From NCBI RefSeq assembly GCF_018402495.1, contig NZ_JAGYIU010000002.1, forward strand, positions 648,984 to 712,983: a stretch of 64,000 nt of DNA, read 5' to 3'. Within the stretch, counting starts at the first letter, position 1. Each line of letters begins with the position of its first letter. Shown here in pieces: positions 9,817-19,369 of the stretch. Source of the DNA: Pseudoalteromonas sp. (lineage in GTDB: Bacteria > Pseudomonadota > Gammaproteobacteria > Enterobacterales > Alteromonadaceae). A model generated the notes under the pieces. The model saw only the letters and a program-made list of their open reading frames with translations. It searched no databases and was not told where the DNA came from. A program made the translations under genes and the position numbers.

Positions 9817-12800
9817 ATGACGGCTGTATTACTGATTGTTGCTTTTGGCTACATAGGCGTGTTGTTTTGGCTGGCAAATTGGGGTGATAAAACCACGCCT
9901 CTTGCTAAGCGCATTAGTCATCACCCGTTTGTGTATTCATTTGCATTAGGGATTTATTGTACGTCGTGGACTTACTACGGCTCAGTAGGTACCGCAGCCA
10001 CCAGCAGCTGGAGTTTTTTACCTATTTTATTGGGCCCCGCTTTACTGTTTTTTTTCGGCCAAGGCTTTTTACGTAAGCTGATACTGGTGAGTAAAAAACA
10101 AAACATCACCACGATTGCCGACTTTATTTCAGCCCGCTATGGCAAGCGCCAAACCACCGCCATCATGGTGACGATAATTGCCTTGTTAGCCACCATTCCT
10201 TATATCGCATTGCAATTAAAAGCGCTCAGCTCTAGCTTTCTGCTCCTGCAAAGTAGTAATCAAATATCGGGTGATATCTTAGCGTTATCGGCCACGTTAA
10301 TGATGGCGCTATTTGCTATATTTTTTGGTACGCGCAAAGTTGATGTGACTGAATACCGCTCCGGTTTAATGCTTGCTGTGGCGTTTGAGTCGTTGATAAA
10401 ACTCCTTGCTTTAGGCGCTGTAGCAGGACTTGCAATATATAGCTTATTTAATTTACCTGCAGAAAGTGCTAAAAAAATTACCGATTCAATCTGGTTACAT
10501 TGGTCACAGTTCGACTTTTTTAGCTTTAACTTTGTAGGCCAATCACTTATGGCAGCCGCAGCTATTATTTGTTTGCCACGCCAATTTCATGTAACCGTGG
10601 TCGACAACCAAGATAAACGCCATTTATTTACTGCCCGTTGGGCGTTTCCGCTGTATTTGTTATTAACCGCAGCCATGATTTTACCCATTGCCACTGCTGC
10701 CATTCATCCAGAAATAGGCCAAAGCTTGTCACCCGACAGCTTTGTATTAGCTTTGCCTATGTTGCATGATAATGCCTTTTTAACCACCTTTGTATTTATT
10801 GGCGGACTTTCAGCTGCCACCGCTATGATAGTTGTTGCCACATTAACGTTAAGTACCATGATCTCAAATGATGTAGTTTTGCCCTTAATGCTACGTCGTA
10901 AATTTAAACGTAATTTAATTACCAGCAGCTATAAATCCCGTATTTTATTAGTGCGTCGATTTACCATTGCTGGGTTGTTGACTTTAGCTTACTTCTACCA
11001 GCAGTGGTTTGGCCATGGCAGTGCCCTTGCTAGTATGGGACTGGTTGCTTTCTCACTGGTATCACAACTATTACCTGCGATTGTTGGTGGCTTATACTGG
11101 CGAAAAGGTCACGCTTATGGTGTTTATGCAGGGTTACTAGCGGGCATAATTTGTTGGGTGCTGTTTTTATTGCTGCCAATTTTAGATGCCCCAAACCCAT
11201 TAGACAGTGAGTTACAACAAACTCTAATTACTCGCGGTACACTTATCGCTTTGTTCGCTAATATTGGCTGCTATATTAGTTTTTCACTAGGGGCTGAAGA
11301 GCGATTAATTGATAAAATTCAAGCAGCTGCCTTTGTTAACCCAAAAGATCAGGCTATTTTATCGCGTCGCTTAAATAAAAATGTAAAAGCCACGGTATAC
11401 GACTTTAAAATACTGCTACAAACCTTCTTAGGTATTCAACGCAGCCAACAAGTATTATCACACTATGCACTTCATCACGATTTAAACGACAATAATGTAT
11501 ACCCTCAACCGGAATTTATCGCTTATTGCGAGCGGGCACTTACAGGCGTATTAGGTGCCTCTTCGGCGCAAGCACTTATTCACACCGTATCGTCGGGTAA
11601 ACGCATGGCGTTTGAAGAGGTAGTCAACTTTTTTGATGAAACCACACAAGCATTGCAGTTTAATCAAAATTTACTGTTTACCTCGCTAGAAAATTTAAGC
11701 CATGGGCTATCTGTTGTTGATAAAGACCTAAACCTCGTGGCGTGGAATAAGCGCTACAGTGAAATGTTTAACTACCCCGAGGGCTTTCTACAAGTTGGCC
11801 AACCTATTGAGGAAATAATCCGTTATAACGCTGAGCGCGGTGAATGCGGCCCAGGTGAAATTGACCGCCATGTAGATAAACGTGTTCAGCATTTAAAAAA
11901 TGGCAGTTCACATCATTTTATTCGCCATCGTCGAAACGGCCAAGTATATGAAATGATAGGTAATCCTCTTCCTGATGGCGGATTTGTGACTAGTTTTTCT
12001 GATATTACCACTCACATCAGTACGCAAAATGCGCTAGAAGAAATTAATATGGACTTAGAAAACCGTATTGAAGCGCGTACCCAAGAAGTGCAAACCATAA
12101 ATAGTAACTTGCAAGCACAAATAGATAGCCGCGTACAAACAGAGCAAGCACTTACTTTAGCTAAACGCGAAGCAGAAAAAGCAAATGACAGTAAAACGCG
12201 CTTTTTAGCACTTGCCAGTCATGATATTTTACAGCCATTAAATGCAGCGCGTTTGTACCTTGCCGCCATTGATGAAACACAACTCGATAGTACCAATAAA
12301 AATAATTTTAATAAGCTTGGCGATAGCTTAGATTCAACGGTGCATTTAATGTCGGCTTTATTAGAAATTGCTAAGTTAGAACAAGGGGCAATGACCCCAA
12401 GTCCACGCCACTTTTGCATTGACGATATTTTAGAGCCACTTAAAAGTGAATATGCCATTTTATCGAGTGATAAAGGACTTTCGTTTAAAGTACGTTCTAA
12501 CAAGCAAATAGTGCATAGCGACATTACTTACTTACGCCGAATACTGCAAAATTTACTGTCTAATGCGATTAAATACACCGAAAGTGGTCGAGTATTAATT
12601 GCCTGCAGAAATCGTAAACACAGCCTACGCATAGAGGTATGGGATACCGGCCCTGGCATTAGCGATATTGAACAAGCAAAAATATTTAACGACTTTTACC
12701 GTATTGAAGCAGGCGACAATAAAGGCGTTGGCCTAGGTTTAGGGGTAGTTAAACGGATGGCTGATTTACTTAGCCTGCCGATTGATGTGGTTTCTTTACC

Positions 12801-13257
12801 TAATAAAGGCAGTCGATTTAGCATAGAAGTGCCTTATGGTGATGCACAATTAATACAACAAAAACAAACAAGCAAAAATATAGTCGACAACCGCGCCGCG
12901 ATTAATATTATCGCCATTGATGACGATCCTGAAAACTTAGCCGCGATGGCCAGCTTATTGAAAAAATGGCAAGCAAATTACACTCTATTCGACAAAGTGG
13001 AGGCGGTGTTAACCCATGCTAAAACACATCCCGCACCCGATGTAATCTTAATGGATTATCAATTAGGTAATGATTGGGATGGCATTACCTTAATTAAAAC
13101 GCTGCGAGAAATTTGGCAAAGCGACATTGCGGCCATCTTAATTACCGCCGTACGTGACACTGAGCTAAAGCAAATCACCAAGGCTGAAAATATTCATTAC
13201 CTGAGTAAGCCAGTAAAACCAGGTAAACTTAAAGCCCTGCTTAATCATAGTACTTAA
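9817..13257 (+). CDS. SSF-fused hybrid histidine kinase/response regulator
   Basis: The 1146-residue protein consists of an SSF-transporter-like membrane domain (about 1-500), a PAS domain (about 620-745), a coiled coil, HisKA with phospho-acceptor His802 (ASHDILQPLNA), HATPase_c (N box LSNAIKYTE, G boxes DTGPGI and GVGLGLG) and a C-terminal receiver with Asp1080 (ILMDYQLG). This is the NahK/ErcS and CrbS-type architecture; CrbS in Vibrio controls acetate use through acetyl-CoA synthetase. The divergent symporter operon and the acyl-CoA synthetase at 25969 are plausible targets, by inference. No LuxR-type partner regulator is in the window. Confidence 0.9.
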   Translation: MTAVLLIVAFGYIGVLFWLANWGDKTTPLAKRISHHPFVYSFALGIYCTSWTYYGSVGTAATSSWSFLPILLGPALLFFFGQGFLRKLILVSKKQNITTIADFISARYGKRQTTAIMVTIIALLATIPYIALQLKALSSSFLLLQSSNQISGDILALSATLMMALFAIFFGTRKVDVTEYRSGLMLAVAFESLIKLLALGAVAGLAIYSLFNLPAESAKKITDSIWLHWSQFDFFSFNFVGQSLMAAAAIICLPRQFHVTVVDNQDKRHLFTARWAFPLYLLLTAAMILPIATAAIHPEIGQSLSPDSFVLALPMLHDNAFLTTFVFIGGLSAATAMIVVATLTLSTMISNDVVLPLMLRRKFKRNLITSSYKSRILLVRRFTIAGLLTLAYFYQQWFGHGSALASMGLVAFSLVSQLLPAIVGGLYWRKGHAYGVYAGLLAGIICWVLFLLLPILDAPNPLDSELQQTLITRGTLIALFANIGCYISFSLGAEERLIDKIQAAAFVNPKDQAILSRRLNKNVKATVYDFKILLQTFLGIQRSQQVLSHYALHHDLNDNNVYPQPEFIAYCERALTGVLGASSAQALIHTVSSGKRMAFEEVVNFFDETTQALQFNQNLLFTSLENLSHGLSVVDKDLNLVAWNKRYSEMFNYPEGFLQVGQPIEEIIRYNAERGECGPGEIDRHVDKRVQHLKNGSSHHFIRHRRNGQVYEMIGNPLPDGGFVTSFSDITTHISTQNALEEINMDLENRIEARTQEVQTINSNLQAQIDSRVQTEQALTLAKREAEKANDSKTRFLALASHDILQPLNAARLYLAAIDETQLDSTNKNNFNKLGDSLDSTVHLMSALLEIAKLEQGAMTPSPRHFCIDDILEPLKSEYAILSSDKGLSFKVRSNKQIVHSDITYLRRILQNLLSNAIKYTESGRVLIACRNRKHSLRIEVWDTGPGISDIEQAKIFNDFYRIEAGDNKGVGLGLGVVKRMADLLSLPIDVVSLPNKGSRFSIEVPYGDAQLIQQKQTSKNIVDNRAAINIIAIDDDPENLAAMASLLKKWQANYTLFDKVEAVLTHAKTHPAPDVILMDYQLGNDWDGITLIKTLREIWQSDIAAILITAVRDTELKQITKAENIHYLSKPVKPGKLKALLNHST

Positions 13258-13270
13258 CCACCAATAAACG

Positions 13271-13299
13271 TTTAAGCCCAGTAAAATACTGGGCTTAAA
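13271..13299. terminator. Bidirectional terminator between convergent genes
   Basis: A 13-bp perfect stem TTTAAGCCCAGTA/TACTGGGCTTAAA with a 3-nt loop lies between the 3' ends of the sensor kinase and the YqaA-family gene. Confidence 0.85.
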
Positions 13300-13321
13300 C
13301 CTTAGCTTAACACCAATTGCA

Positions 13322-13906
13322 TTAAATTAGTGTGCTAATAACCCAGCCAACAGCAACTAAAATAGTTAACCCAATCATGGTCTTAGTTTTATGCTTGCTA
13401 ATAATACGTTCAGCTTGGTTGCCAGCATAGTATACCAGCAACGCTAAACCAAAATAGCGTATTGAACGAGCAATAGCGCTTGCTAATAAAAACAGCATGA
13501 GCGAGTACTGAGTAGCGCCAGCTGCCAACATCGCAATTTGAAACGGAACAGGCACAATACCTAAGCTCAACACAAACCAAAAACCCTGTGCTTGCATTTT
13601 TTGCTTAACGTTTTCAAATTGCTCAGGGCTTGAAAACGTATTGATAGCCCAATCGCCAATAACATCAAATAAGTAATACCCCAAGGCATAGCCAAACAAA
13701 GCTCCAATAACGCACCCTATGGTGGCCATAAGAGCAATTTGCCAGAGCTTCTCTCGCCTTGCTTGCATTAATGGTACAAGTACTGCTTCAAGTGGAATTG
13801 GCACTATAGTGGATTCTAAAAATGAGGCAAACGTAATTCCGCCTAACATATTTTTAGACCCAATAAACTGACGCGTTTTTTGCTTTAGTTTTTTTTGTAT
13901 AGCCAT
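13322..13906 (-). CDS. YqaA-family (VTT/DedA-like) membrane protein
   Basis: The 194-residue integral membrane protein has about five hydrophobic segments and a VTT/SNARE-associated domain. The reentrant-loop motif FASFLESTIVPIPLEAVLVPLM and the later GIVPVPFQIAMLAAGA are characteristic of the YqaA branch of the DedA superfamily. Family members act in membrane homeostasis or lipid handling, and the exact role is unknown. The start is supported by AGGAT 7 nt upstream. It converges on the sensor kinase across a shared terminator, and its upstream region holds the MITE-like element. Confidence 0.8.
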   Translation of the reverse strand: MAIQKKLKQKTRQFIGSKNMLGGITFASFLESTIVPIPLEAVLVPLMQARREKLWQIALMATIGCVIGALFGYALGYYLFDVIGDWAINTFSSPEQFENVKQKMQAQGFWFVLSLGIVPVPFQIAMLAAGATQYSLMLFLLASAIARSIRYFGLALLVYYAGNQAERIISKHKTKTMIGLTILVAVGWVISTLI

Positions 13907-13980
13907 TAAACATCCTGTTTTAGGGAGTAGCTAAATTATCTCATGAAAAGATTAACGCAGTATGAAGTATTCAGTCCTGC

Positions 13981-14338
13981 TAGGGTCTGTTGACCTTTGC
14001 GGATTACAATTTATTCAAACTAGGGGCGGTTTAATCGCCCCAAGAGGCTTGTAACCTAGTGGGCTCGATAACTGCTCCTGCGTTATTCTACTAGCTTACA
14101 TCCATGTAAGAATAAGTCAAAACCGAGCAAAGCTTCCGTGCCCTACTCACGCCCCTTACCACCATCCACAGTGGCAACAAAGAGTAAATCGCCCCTAGGC
14201 AGAATCCGAAGGGCAGCACCTGTTTAGCATTGATGCTGCGTTATCGCCTATTTATGGGGAATAACCACATAGGCTCTGCCTTGCCTAACTACCAAACAGA
14301 CTGCTGCAAATTCAACCTTGAAAGGTCAACAGACCCTA
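13981..14338. mobile_element. MITE-like element with 18-bp perfect terminal inverted repeats
   Basis: The 358-bp element is bounded by TAGGGTCTGTTGACCTTT (13981-13998) and its exact reverse complement (14321-14338). The outermost TA at each end could be a duplicated TA target. Subterminal inverted copies are also present: CTAGGGGCGGTTTA near 14021 and TAAATCGCCCCTAG near 14184. No transposase-sized reading frame is inside, so it is a non-autonomous element that probably depends on a transposase elsewhere. It lies between the YqaA-family gene and the yqhD 3' end. Confidence 0.85.
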
Positions 14339-14374
14339 AATGTCAGCGGCGCTATATAAAAACCCTATTCGTTA

Positions 14375-15520
14375 TTAAGCAACCGCTTGCTCTAAAATTT
14401 CACGGCTTTCTTTTAACGTAATCGCTTGGTTTTCACCAAGGGCGACCATGCCATGCGCTTCAAGCTTGCCAATAATATTATCAATCGCAGCCGCTTTATC
14501 ATCGCCATGTTCAGTTAGCTGTGTTGCCACCTCAAGGCTGTGGTAAAACGCTTCAATAGCTTGAATTGTTTGCTCTGCTAAATCGTCTGTTTGCTCAAGG
14601 CCAAATACGTTTTTACCCATTTGCTCTAGTTTCGCTTTTTTAACTGCAAATTGGTTGCGCAGTAAAGAAGGCTGAACAATAGCAAGCGAACGCGCATGGT
14701 CAACACCATAGGCGGCAGTAAGCTCATGGCCAATCATGTGGGTTGCCCAATCTTGCGATACGCCAGAACCAATTAAGCCATTAAGTGCTTGGTTAGCTGC
14801 CCACATAAGGTTTGCACGCCATGCATCGTCTTGGTTTTCAAAGTTATCGCCCAATGTTTTAAGCGCTTTTAACAGTGCCTCTGCGTAACCTTCTTGTACC
14901 AATGCGCCTTCAGGGAAGGTAAGGTATTGCTCACAAGTATGCACCCAGGCATCAACTAAACCATTTACAAGCTGGCGCTGCGGTAATGTTTTCATTACGT
15001 CAGGGTCCATAATTGCAAATTTAGGTAATACTTTAGGTGAGGCAAACGGTAATTTTTCTTTAGTAGATTCTTTGCTTACCACTGAGTTTTGGTTAGATTC
15101 AGAACCTGTCGCTGGCAGCGTTAATACGGCACCAATTGGTAATGCACTGGTAATTGTATGCTTACCAGTAGGAATATCCCAACCTTCGCCGTCGTATACT
15201 GCACAAGCCGCAATGTATTTAACGCCATCTATTACAGAGCCGCCGCCTACCCCTAGTACAAAATCGATGCTTTGTTCTTTACACATTTTAACCGCCTGGT
15301 CGAGCACTTCAATTGTTGGGTTAGCACCCACACCCGAGAATTCGACCCAATCAAAACCTTCAAGTGCAGCAACAACTTGATCATACACGCCGTTCTTTTT
15401 AATTGAGCCGCCGCCATAAACAACCAATACTTTTTGATCTTTTGCGATCAAGTCGCTAAGTGCGGCAATTTGCTGTTGGCCAAATTGGATGAGAGTGGGA
15501 TTTACGTAGCTAAATTTCAT
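14375..15520 (-). CDS. yqhD: NADPH-dependent aldehyde reductase, iron-containing ADH family
   Basis: The 381-residue group III iron-containing alcohol dehydrogenase reduces short-chain and reactive aldehydes with NADPH. The nucleotide-binding segments VVYGGGSIKKNG and GVGGGSVIDG fit YqhD. The metal ligands correspond to Asp190, His194 (DAWVH), His261 and His275 (HMIGHELTAAYGVDH). The start has GGAGC. The gene is divergent from an AraC-family regulator resembling YqhC, the known activator of yqhD in E. coli, so aldehyde-inducible expression from the 183-nt intergenic region is likely. Confidence 0.9.
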   Translation of the reverse strand: MKFSYVNPTLIQFGQQQIAALSDLIAKDQKVLVVYGGGSIKKNGVYDQVVAALEGFDWVEFSGVGANPTIEVLDQAVKMCKEQSIDFVLGVGGGSVIDGVKYIAACAVYDGEGWDIPTGKHTITSALPIGAVLTLPATGSESNQNSVVSKESTKEKLPFASPKVLPKFAIMDPDVMKTLPQRQLVNGLVDAWVHTCEQYLTFPEGALVQEGYAEALLKALKTLGDNFENQDDAWRANLMWAANQALNGLIGSGVSQDWATHMIGHELTAAYGVDHARSLAIVQPSLLRNQFAVKKAKLEQMGKNVFGLEQTDDLAEQTIQAIEAFYHSLEVATQLTEHGDDKAAAIDNIIGKLEAHGMVALGENQAITLKESREILEQAVA

Positions 15521-15703
15521 TATTTTGCTCCTAGGTGACGGTTAATTTCATAATGCTTTACTTAGTCACATATCAAGTAAAGCTTTGATGGATGCATATT
15601 AGTAGCAAAGTTAATATATAAAAAGCCCAATAACTGCCTAAAGCTTGCCTAAAACTACCAGCACTGTTATTTTACGCAAAATATTTTAATTACAGATACT
15701 TTT
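15521..15703. promoter_or_regulatory. yqhD-yqhC divergent promoter region
   Basis: The 183-bp region between the divergent aldehyde reductase and AraC-family genes is expected to carry both promoters and the operator for the regulator. I could not define an operator from the sequence alone. Confidence 0.4.
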
Positions 15704-16582
15704 ATGCCCATCATAGCCAAAATGTTGCAACAATACGCCGAGCACAATAATTTACTAAGCTTTGAGGGCACCATGGAAACAATTATTCCTGGAGTGTATT
15801 TTCATCGCGCTACCAAAAGTTCACCGCGCCAGCCGCTTATTTATAATTCAGGCATAATCGTGGTTGGCCAAGGCCATAAAATAATTCATTTCCCAGAACA
15901 TCAAATAAAATACGGCGAAGGTGATTACTTGGTACTAGGTGTACCGGTCCCATTAGAGTGTGAAGCGTTTACCGATAACAACTTACCGGTTATGGGCATA
16001 GCTATAGATATAAACCCTGCCATGTTGCACAAACTGGTTAATCAGATGATGCAGTACCAGCCTTTATCTGTCTCCAGCGCGAACATTGGCGCAGTACAAT
16101 CAGCCAAGCTAGACTGCGCAATGGAGCAGGTGACATGTAGGTTACTAAGGGTTTTAAATAATCCACTTGAAGCTGAGGTATTTGGCGAAGATATAGTAAA
16201 AGAGCTAGTGTATCGTGTTCTTTGCGGCCCCCAAGGGCATACTTTAATAGGCCTAGCTATGCATGATGGTCATTATGCGCGTATAGCTCGCACACTAGCA
16301 ACGATGCACCAGGACTATGCTAATCCTATTACTGTTGAAGGTTTAGCTGAAGCGGTTAATATGAGCGTTTCCTCTTTTCATCGTGCATTTAGACAGGTAA
16401 CGTTTGAATCTCCCTTACAATACTTAAAAAAAGTACGTTTAGCTAAAGCAAAAGAGTTAATTACCACAGCGGGAAGCAAAGCAAATGAAGCTGCTTTTAA
16501 GGTAGGTTACACCAGTGCATCACAGTTTAGCCGTGAGTTTAAACGCCACTTTAATAAAACCCCGAGTGAAATACAGTTATAA
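15704..16582 (+). CDS. yqhC: AraC-family regulator, YqhC-like
   Basis: The 292-residue transcriptional regulator has an N-terminal AraC_N-type ligand domain (about 20-180, GVYFHRATKSSPRQPLIYNSGI, LVLGVPVPLECEA) and a C-terminal pair of helix-turn-helix motifs (about 190-292: ANPITVEGLAEAVNMSVSSFHRAFR and EAAFKVGYTSASQFSREFKRHF). This architecture and the divergent yqhD neighbour match YqhC, which senses aldehydes and activates yqhD. The ribosome-binding site before 15704 is weak, so a downstream start is possible. The symbol is based on context and similarity. Confidence 0.8.
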   Translation: MPIIAKMLQQYAEHNNLLSFEGTMETIIPGVYFHRATKSSPRQPLIYNSGIIVVGQGHKIIHFPEHQIKYGEGDYLVLGVPVPLECEAFTDNNLPVMGIAIDINPAMLHKLVNQMMQYQPLSVSSANIGAVQSAKLDCAMEQVTCRLLRVLNNPLEAEVFGEDIVKELVYRVLCGPQGHTLIGLAMHDGHYARIARTLATMHQDYANPITVEGLAEAVNMSVSSFHRAFRQVTFESPLQYLKKVRLAKAKELITTAGSKANEAAFKVGYTSASQFSREFKRHFNKTPSEIQL

Positions 16583-16693
16583 AAATAAGATTTATCCATT
16601 CATGCGCTATATCAAACTTTATCATTAACTTTTACTAGTAAAGAAAATAAGCTTTGTTAATATAAGGTAACTACCCTTTTTTATAATCCTATT

Positions 16694-18325
16694 ATGCTCA
16701 ATATCACCGTAACAATAAGGAAGCACTTACATACAACCACCTCCTTATGTATTAAATTTTGCGGTGTTTTATTAACCCTGTTTATTTTTTTTATGAGCAA
16801 TGTGGTTGCTGCAAAGGATAGTTGCCATTTAAGACCTATCGAAAATCATGTATCAACTCCCTTGTCGCAAGGTATTGCAGCCAATATAAAGCTGAAAAAG
16901 GGCATCAACCAATTTGAGTTGGCATGCACGCTAAGCAAAAGCGGTGTTTTTACGTTTACCCGCCCAGCACTTGAAAGCTTTTCGTGGCAACAAAATAACC
17001 AATTAAAAGTGCCTTTAAAAACAAATCAGATGGCCATTTTAATGGAGCAAGGCAGCTTTAATGCAAAGCTCACTTTAACCACTACCGCTGGCTATAACCC
17101 TCGTTTTACCTGGCTAGATTCACAGCAATTTATTGAAAAAATTCAATTATATAATCTAATTTTTTGGGTGTTTTACGGATTATGTGCCACGCTTATTTTT
17201 TATGCCTTAATCATAGGTTATGGCATTAAAGACGCTATTTTTAAATTGTATGGCATCTATCTTTTTTGCATCGCTAGCTTTATCTTTTTACAAGAAGGTC
17301 AAGCCTATTTGTTTACCAAGGGTTACTTTTACGAAAATATCACCCACCTTTATATATTGAGTATTGGCTTAACGATAGTAAGCGCCACTTGGTTTATGAG
17401 CGCCATATTAGAACTTCCTGAATATTGGCCAAAATTAAACTATATGTTAAAAGTCAGCGCGTTATGCGTACTGACTCTATGCTTACAAAAAATAGCCCTA
17501 GACTTACCATTAATAACCAATATAACCTCAGCCATAACAGGCTATTTATCATTATTTATTGTCATGACTATTTTTATACTTGCTGCACTTCAAGCTAAGC
17601 AAGGTGTAAATGAAGCTAACTTGGTATTTATTGCTTTGAGCTGTGTATTTATCAGTATGATTTTTAGGGTGTTACTAACCGACTATAGCCCGTTTATTCA
17701 ACGTTATGGATTCGTTATTGCGTTTACTATTGAGTCATTACTGCTTGCGATTGCAGTTGGTTGGAGAGTGCAAAGGTTAAGCTATGCAAAAAAACAGGCT
17801 GAGCAACATGCTAACGTTGATCATTTATGCAATATATACAACCGTCGTGGTTGGAGCCTAAAAGCAAACGAGTTACTGACAGCGCATAAAAAGCGAGGGG
17901 GTATTTTATGCTTTTTATACATAGATTTAGATCGTTTTAAAGCGATTAATGATACTTACGGGCACGATGTGGGCGACAAAGTACTGTGCACGGTTGCAGA
18001 ATCAATTAGTCAGCATATGCGTAGTGAAGACGCCGTTGGGCGTTTAGGCGGGGATGAGTTTGTGGCAATGGCATTATTTACTGGCAAAGATAACATTAAG
18101 CAACGGATTAATGGCCTTGAACAAAAGTTAAATACGCTTAGTTTGGATCACCAAGGCAACACCATTGCCATTTATGCAAGCGTAGGGCAAATAAGCTATA
18201 ACGAGACGCCTAAAAACCTAGATGAGGTTTTAAAAGCGGGTGATGCAGCAATGTACCAGAAAAAGTCTCAAAGAAAGGCAAAACAAGCTGAGAAAACAGC
18301 GATAACTAAGATAAAAATCGCTTAA
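16694..18325 (+). CDS. Membrane-bound GGDEF diguanylate cyclase
   Basis: The 543-residue protein has a signal or anchor segment (about 20-40), a short periplasmic DISM-like sensor region (to about 150), roughly seven membrane helices (150-360, 7TMR-DISM type) and a C-terminal GGDEF domain. The active-site GGDEF is intact at 452-456, and an inhibitory RxxD site (RSED) lies five residues upstream, so an active, product-inhibited cyclic di-GMP synthase is expected. No EAL domain is present. The ligand sensed is unknown. It appears to be a single-gene unit. Confidence 0.88.
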   Translation: MLNITVTIRKHLHTTTSLCIKFCGVLLTLFIFFMSNVVAAKDSCHLRPIENHVSTPLSQGIAANIKLKKGINQFELACTLSKSGVFTFTRPALESFSWQQNNQLKVPLKTNQMAILMEQGSFNAKLTLTTTAGYNPRFTWLDSQQFIEKIQLYNLIFWVFYGLCATLIFYALIIGYGIKDAIFKLYGIYLFCIASFIFLQEGQAYLFTKGYFYENITHLYILSIGLTIVSATWFMSAILELPEYWPKLNYMLKVSALCVLTLCLQKIALDLPLITNITSAITGYLSLFIVMTIFILAALQAKQGVNEANLVFIALSCVFISMIFRVLLTDYSPFIQRYGFVIAFTIESLLLAIAVGWRVQRLSYAKKQAEQHANVDHLCNIYNRRGWSLKANELLTAHKKRGGILCFLYIDLDRFKAINDTYGHDVGDKVLCTVAESISQHMRSEDAVGRLGGDEFVAMALFTGKDNIKQRINGLEQKLNTLSLDHQGNTIAIYASVGQISYNETPKNLDEVLKAGDAAMYQKKSQRKAKQAEKTAITKIKIA

Positions 18326-18331
18326 AAACAC

Positions 18332-18354
18332 GAGCTAGTCAGCCAGACTAGCTC
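18332..18354 (-). terminator. Terminator between convergent GGDEF and VOC genes
   Basis: The stem GAGCTAGTC/GACTAGCTC has a 5-nt loop. The T run (GTGTTTTT) lies on the minus-strand side, so it mainly serves the VOC gene. Confidence 0.7.
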
Positions 18355-18365
18355 AGCGAGAGCGT

Positions 18366-18785
18366 CTAATCCTTTTTAAATAGTACTTCAGGATTAACCA
18401 TGGTTTTCATTTCAAGTACATTGCCGTTTGGATCTTCAATAAAAAACGTTTCTTGCTCAAATTCATCACCAACAAAACGGCGGTAAGGCTTATCTAAGTA
18501 ACCAAGGCCGGCGTCTGCAATACGCTGCTTTAATCCTTGAAACTCACTTTCTGATAAGTGAATACCAAAGTGCGGTACAGCCACTGCGCCCATATCAACA
18601 TCATGGCGAACCGTTGGTAAGCGCTCCTCGCTTTGATGCAAGGTTAACTCGTTACCCCAAAAATCAATATCTACCCATCGTCCAGCTTCACTATTACCCG
18701 TTTTACAACCGAGCACGTCACAATAAAACGCTTTCGCTTTTTCAAGATCTCCAGCTGGAATAGCCAAATGCAAACAGTTAGACAT
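18366..18785 (-). CDS. VOC-family (glyoxalase/dioxygenase-like) protein
   Basis: The 139-residue single-domain vicinal-oxygen-chelate protein has two beta-alpha-beta-beta-beta halves. Likely metal ligands are His6 (CLHLAIP), the His in VAVPHFGIHL and the Glu in GNVLEMKTM. The sequence resembles uncharacterised glyoxalase/bleomycin-resistance proteins; the substrate cannot be named. The GGTAA sequence precedes the start. Nothing in the neighbourhood indicates a pathway. Confidence 0.8.
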   Translation of the reverse strand: MSNCLHLAIPAGDLEKAKAFYCDVLGCKTGNSEAGRWVDIDFWGNELTLHQSEERLPTVRHDVDMGAVAVPHFGIHLSESEFQGLKQRIADAGLGYLDKPYRRFVGDEFEQETFFIEDPNGNVLEMKTMVNPEVLFKKD

Positions 18786-19000
18786 AAATTACCTTTAGTT
18801 ATAACTTTTAATATATGAAATATGCTGCATTATACATAACTTGTAATTTATAGAACATTCACGGCATTATTTTTAGTAAATTATTGCGTATAATAGAAGA
18901 GCTACCATCGTTTTTCTTTTGCAGTCTATAATCGCTTTTACTCTTAAATCGTCGATTTTCACTATTAAAGCTAAAACTGAACCTTTAAAATACGCTTGCT

Positions 19001-19369
19001 ATGACTAAATTCATATTTTTAAAATTCATCACCTTTTTTATCGGCTGCTTGTCGTGCTTTATAATGCATACTACATTGGCATTACCTATTGTTGTGTCTG
19101 CTGCTTTAACAGGCCTTATCGGTTCATTCATTCCATTTCCTGCACGTTATCAAAACCATCCTTATGCCTCCATTTATGCAGGTAGTTTTGCCGGTATGTG
19201 TTCCACCAGCTTAATTAGTAACTATTGGGAAATCGCTATTGTTTCTGCCATTGGCGCTGTTTTATATACACTCACACTTAACCTATTTGCGGGGTTTGGC
19301 GGACGATTAGGCAGTATTGCATTTGCCAGTGTAGCCCTGTTTGTTTTAGCTAAAGGATTGCTGATATGA
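19001..19369 (+). CDS. Small four-helix membrane protein, first of a paralogous pair
   Basis: The 122-residue very hydrophobic protein has about four membrane segments and is not a family I recognise. It shares motifs with its downstream neighbour: YAGSFAGMCS here matches FGGTFIGMSA there, and FAGFGGRLGSIAFASV matches LDGFGGALGVSAFLSV at the same relative position. The stop overlaps the next start by 4 nt (ATGA), so the two are translationally coupled and may form a heteromeric membrane complex. The ribosome-binding site is weak. Confidence 0.6.
   Translation: MTKFIFLKFITFFIGCLSCFIMHTTLALPIVVSAALTGLIGSFIPFPARYQNHPYASIYAGSFAGMCSTSLISNYWEIAIVSAIGAVLYTLTLNLFAGFGGRLGSIAFASVALFVLAKGLLI

Noticed and set aside
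14230-14421. 63-codon frame inside the MITE
   Set aside because: It runs across the element's inverted end and into the antisense of yqhD, with no family signal.
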